A stretch of DNA of 64,000 bases from Chryseobacterium indologenes (GTDB lineage Bacteria > Bacteroidota > Bacteroidia > Flavobacteriales > Weeksellaceae): positions 1-64,000 of the forward strand of contig LAZY01000028.1 of the NCBI GenBank assembly GCA_001013295.1. Reading direction: 5' to 3'. Under the pieces are notes generated by a model. It had not been told where the DNA came from. It saw only the letters and a list, made by a program, of their open reading frames with translations, and did no database searches. Below, piece by piece: positions 60,496 through 64,000 of the stretch. The translations under genes and the position numbers were made by a program. Every line of letters starts with the position of its first letter. Position 1 is the stretch's first letter.

Positions 60496-63400
60496 ATGGT
60501 TAATAAAAGGTTTATTCCCGATGCCGATTTATCAAGCGCCGGGGATGATTTTCATATTTTGTGGACAATCAAAAAATCTCTGGAATTACTAAACTTTGAT
60601 AAACAAGGGCTAAAGGCTTTAACTATTGAAGGTTTTGAGAAAAATCTCTCGAAAAAACTTGATCCTACCGGAGAAATGTTCTTAGGGATTGATTTAACGG
60701 AATATTTTGGCGGAAAGGATTTCGACAGCGCCAATTCTATACTTATATCTCAATTAAAATACAGTACCAGAAGGGCTGATGAAAATTTTACTTTTTCCAA
60801 ACTTTATGAAGGAAAAAAGAGTAAATCTTTTCATGGATCAATCGTTCTGCGTTTAGCTAATATTTTTAAAAAATTTGTGGATGAGTTTGGAAGGGAAAAA
60901 GTTCTGCAAAAAATAAAGATCAAACTTGTCAGTAACAGAAATGTTAATCAATCCCATCTCAATCAGATTCTTAAAGTTCAGGAATTTTTAAAGACTAATC
61001 AAAGAGCCTTAAGTTTCAACAAGGTTTTTTCCGAAATTCCAGACTTAAATAAAGATGCTTTCGGAAAACTGCATAAGGCTTCTAGTCTTAATCTTACAGA
61101 GTTTACGGATTTTGTGAGATTGCTGGATTTTAATGATTGTGGATCAAATTCAAGACAGCTACTAAAACTTGAATTGATAAATTCCATTTCAAAAAATAGC
61201 ATAAAGTCTAAAGGACAGTTCAATTCATTATTTCAGCTGGTCTGGAATAAGATGATGCCTGAAAGTGAGGATGACCGCACCTTAGGCGTTACTGATGTGA
61301 TTGCAAGTTTTGGATTTAGTGCGCTTGAAAATCTTTTTCCTGTTTCTCAAAATTTCGAAAAAAATATACGTACTGTTGAAAGAGAACAACTGAAGGATAT
61401 TGTAAATGTTATTGATTCCAATGTTTCTTACCTACCCATCTGTTTACACGGTGGTGCAGGAATTGGTAAGTCAACCATTGTTCATCAGATAAAAAATGCT
61501 GTTCCCGACTATTGCCAATCTATTCTCTTTGATTGTTATGGTGCAGGTAAATATCAGAATCCGGAAGATAAAAGACATTTACATAGAAATGCTATTGTAC
61601 AGTTGGCTAATGAGCTTGCCAAGTCATTAGGAACTGAGTTTTTGCTAGTACAAAATGAATCTGATGATGTTTATTTGAATGAACTAAAAAAGAGGATTAG
61701 AGCAGGCGTTGAAATTTTAAAAAGCAGAGATGCTAACGCTTATTTACTGCTCATTATTGATGCTGCTGATAATAGTGTAACAGCGGCAGAATCGTTTGGA
61801 GAAAGAAGCTTTGTCCAAGATCTTGTCAATATGGAAATTCCAGAGGGTTGTCATATTGTGGTAACCTCTCGTACGTACCGAAAAGATTCTCTCAAACTCC
61901 CGATTAAAAAACATTTGGAGTATGAACTACAACCATTTTCATTGGAGGAAACAACTCAATTTGCAAAAATCAATTTTAAAAATATTACGAAAAGAGAAAT
62001 TTTAGAATTTCATCAATTTACCAATGGTATTCCAAGAGTACAGTTTTATTCAATGTCCCTACGAAATCAGGGAATAAAAGAGGTAATTAATTATCTTAAA
62101 CCCAACGGTAAGCTTGTTGATAATTTGATACTCGATAAAATCGAAGATGCTATAGTTAAGCTTGGAGAGGATAATAGAGCTCTTGTCGATGAGTTTTTTA
62201 AGTTACTCATAATGCTGCCAAGACCGGTGCCAATTAATTACATTTCAGAAATTATGAATGTTCAAATTGCTTTGCTTCAAGATTTAGCATCTGACATTTG
62301 GAATGGACTTGTTCTTGAAAATAACCATTTTTATTTCAGGGATGAAGATTTCGAGAATTATGTAAGACAGACATATCCTTTCAGTCTGGAAGAACATCAG
62401 GATATTGCAAATTTGTTTTTATCCAATTCAACTAAAGATGAATACGCTTCTACAAATCTTGGAGCAATCTTATACTCATCGGGTTTGAAGAATGAATTGA
62501 TTGATATTGTTCTAGATAGAAAATTTTTAGACTTCCCTACAGACCCGATACGCAATAGGGAAGTTTATATCAACCGTACGAAACTTGCTCTTAATGCCAG
62601 TGTTGAACATGAGAATGATATCAATTATTTTAAATTATTATTTATAGCCGCCGAAGAATCTAAAACAGATAAAGGTCTGACCAATCTTCTTATTAAATAT
62701 CCGGATTTGGTTTTGAGATTTGGTGATCAAAATTCTTTGACAAGGCTTCAAATGAAAAGTGAAGAACGCTCTTGGGCTGGAGCTTTTCATCTAAAACTTG
62801 CTGGCATTAATTCCCGTAAACCCGAAAATAGAGAAATAGCCATCAAGCATCTTAAGACTGCTAATGAATGGCTTGTTTGGAGAAAAACAAAAAATGACGA
62901 AGAGCTACGGCATTATCCCATATCAAGTCTTGATATAGCATTTGAAGCTGAGGCTTTTTTGAAATTATACGGAGTCAGAAGAATGTTGGAACACTTCAAT
63001 AGATGGAGTCCTGTTGAGTCGAAAATTAGTGCAGGTAAACATCTTATCGAGAATATTGTCAGCAATTCGAGTGAAACTGAGATTTCAGAGTGGTTGAAAT
63101 ATGATAAATTTAGAATTGACGAAAAGATATATATATCTTGTAAACTGTTTCAATATAAGTTGCCAATCAGTTTTGATTTGACTCAGCTTGCTAAAGACCT
63201 ATTAAGAGTATTTTCTCATAAGAAAAAGGAGTTCAGTCAATTATTTTATGAGTTTGCTGTAGAGTTTTGCGGAATTTTAAGCTATTACAGAGTTGATAGT
63301 GTTTTAATCATTGATTGTCTCAATCGAATTGATTCAAAACCTCTCGGTAAAGTACCTTTCTTTAATGACAGCCGTTTCGAGGATGAACCAAGATTGATGG

Positions 63401-64000
63401 AAATTTTTCTCAAAAAGGACTGTCTTATGTCATCACTCCAGAATGCAGACAAAAAACTAGAAGATTACTATCCTTCTAATTTTAGAAACATTGATAAAAT
63501 TAAAGATTATGACCAACGTAAAATAATTGAAAGAGATAAGAGAGAGTTTGTAGCTTTTTTTAAATATGCTGTTCCAGTTTATCAGCTGCATTCCGATTTT
63601 TTAACTCACCGTTTTGAAGAGACTGAGCTTACGGAACGATTTCGAAAGATTTGCAGCGATATTCAAAATGATTATGATTTTAAACACCAATTTGGTTATT
63701 GGGCAAATTCCCGATTTATATTTTTGGCGGTTAAGCTCGCAAAAACCTGTAATCATTTTGATGATAAAGGTGAGTTGATGCAGTTAATTATCGATAGCTT
63801 TGACAAGCAGGCCGAAAAGTTGAAACTTAGGTTCGAGGTTTTAAAAGTAATCATCTTAAACAAAAGATATTTAAAGTTATCATTCAAACTTTTACATGAG
63901 GCAAAAGAAATTATTCAGGAATCTCATGTTTCTGCTAATGAATCTACAGAGAACTATCTACAGTGTTTACTGCTTAGCAGCAAGATTAATAATACTCTAA
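60496..64000 (+). CDS. Cap4-type nuclease fused to STAND NTPase (Avs-like), runs off the window
   Basis: Open from ATG 60496 to the last base, at least 1168 codons. The N-terminal domain (PDADLSSAGDDFHILW, IEGF with Glu45, IDLTEYFG with Asp66, and SQLKYS with Gln86 and Lys88) resembles the Cap4/DUF4297 dsDNA nuclease. A STAND NTPase follows: P-loop GGAGIGKST at about 319-327, LLLIIDAADNS as Walker B and IVVTSRTYRK. The remainder is a long helical-repeat sensor. Avs proteins of this type recognise conserved phage proteins and then cut DNA. The stop codon and the end of the sensor region lie outside. Confidence 0.85.
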   Translation, partial: MVNKRFIPDADLSSAGDDFHILWTIKKSLELLNFDKQGLKALTIEGFEKNLSKKLDPTGEMFLGIDLTEYFGGKDFDSANSILISQLKYSTRRADENFTFSKLYEGKKSKSFHGSIVLRLANIFKKFVDEFGREKVLQKIKIKLVSNRNVNQSHLNQILKVQEFLKTNQRALSFNKVFSEIPDLNKDAFGKLHKASSLNLTEFTDFVRLLDFNDCGSNSRQLLKLELINSISKNSIKSKGQFNSLFQLVWNKMMPESEDDRTLGVTDVIASFGFSALENLFPVSQNFEKNIRTVEREQLKDIVNVIDSNVSYLPICLHGGAGIGKSTIVHQIKNAVPDYCQSILFDCYGAGKYQNPEDKRHLHRNAIVQLANELAKSLGTEFLLVQNESDDVYLNELKKRIRAGVEILKSRDANAYLLLIIDAADNSVTAAESFGERSFVQDLVNMEIPEGCHIVVTSRTYRKDSLKLPIKKHLEYELQPFSLEETTQFAKINFKNITKREILEFHQFTNGIPRVQFYSMSLRNQGIKEVINYLKPNGKLVDNLILDKIEDAIVKLGEDNRALVDEFFKLLIMLPRPVPINYISEIMNVQIALLQDLASDIWNGLVLENNHFYFRDEDFENYVRQTYPFSLEEHQDIANLFLSNSTKDEYASTNLGAILYSSGLKNELIDIVLDRKFLDFPTDPIRNREVYINRTKLALNASVEHENDINYFKLLFIAAEESKTDKGLTNLLIKYPDLVLRFGDQNSLTRLQMKSEERSWAGAFHLKLAGINSRKPENREIAIKHLKTANEWLVWRKTKNDEELRHYPISSLDIAFEAEAFLKLYGVRRMLEHFNRWSPVESKISAGKHLIENIVSNSSETEISEWLKYDKFRIDEKIYISCKLFQYKLPISFDLTQLAKDLLRVFSHKKKEFSQLFYEFAVEFCGILSYYRVDSVLIIDCLNRIDSKPLGKVPFFNDSRFEDEPRLMEIFLKKDCLMSSLQNADKKLEDYYPSNFRNIDKIKDYDQRKIIERDKREFVAFFKYAVPVYQLHSDFLTHRFEETELTERFRKICSDIQNDYDFKHQFGYWANSRFIFLAVKLAKTCNHFDDKGELMQLIIDSFDKQAEKLKLRFEVLKVIILNKRYLKLSFKLLHEAKEIIQESHVSANESTENYLQCLLLSSKINNTL

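Noticed and set aside
60552..61223. Minus-strand readings inside the Avs-like gene
   Set aside because: Antisense of the continuous plus-strand frame that runs from 60496 to the window end.

Overview
The window reads as a low-G+C Bacteroidota chromosome, most likely Flavobacteriia close to Chryseobacterium (Weeksellaceae). The grounds are: promoters with the Bacteroidota TAnnTTTG -7 element; lipoproteins with SC/NC lipoboxes; TonB-receptor and HmuY-type surface proteins; a large single-subunit quinol NO reductase beside a copper nitrite reductase; and many small proteins I know only from this group. Assignments come from reading the sequence. No database search was run.

Layout. (1) 0-5.6 kb: accessory DNA with a truncated gene, a 25-bp perfect inverted repeat, a winged-helix-like protein, a DUF6943-like protein, a minus-strand cassette (251-aa protein, DUF5675-like protein, two tiny membrane proteins), and about 1 kb of remnant DNA. 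(2) 5.6-15.6 kb: defence-like island with a RES-domain protein, a putAbiC-type membrane protein, a DUF4062-NACHT STAND ATPase and a PD-(D/E)XK-like protein. It ends in a small recombinase-companion gene and the tail of a serine recombinase, which abuts a decapitated, frameshifted nrdG. (3) 16-50.2 kb: a compact anaerobic nitrogen-oxide respiration cluster. It holds a Crp/Fnr regulator; a cytochrome b / Mo-bis-MGD nitrate reductase / Fe-S / Rieske operon; a nearly complete Moco pathway (moaA, moeA, mobA, moaD, moeB, moaE, moaC-mog); a hemerythrin-PAS protein and two NsrR-like Rrf2 regulators; nirK-nirV-SCO-cytochrome c; ric and quinol norB; molybdate uptake modABC; a HmuY-like/polytopic pair; and a divergent operon with two NarK transporters, a cytochrome c' and an alginate-export-type porin. 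No nosZ is present, so the predicted end product is N2O. (4) 50.25-64 kb: a second recombinase-borne defence island. It begins inside a truncated glyoxalase gene and holds an intact serine recombinase, a Gabija-like pair, an AAA-ATPase with a HEPN-like tail, a frameshifted small gene, the remnant of a second putAbiC gene, and a Cap4-nuclease/STAND (Avs-like) gene running off the window.

How it works together. Nitrate enters through the porin and NarK proteins. It is reduced by the cytochrome b-linked molybdoenzyme, and the nitrite is exported to periplasmic NirK. The NO formed is removed by the quinol NO reductase, while Ric and hemerythrins repair or sense nitrosative damage. ModABC and the Moco genes supply the cofactor. 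A 24-28 bp palindrome (AAATAA...GAC-N6-GTC...TTATTT) recurs upstream of five transcription units and partly in front of nirK. At three of them its centre lies exactly 34.5 bp upstream of the last base of the -7 element, which suggests one activator, probably the local Crp/Fnr protein.

Notable decay: three apparent one-base homopolymer frameshifts (nrdG, TonB receptor, a small gene near 59.7 kb), one in-frame stop (ModE-like regulator) and a collapsed TonB receptor. These point either to recent gene loss or to residual sequencing error, and should be checked against reads.
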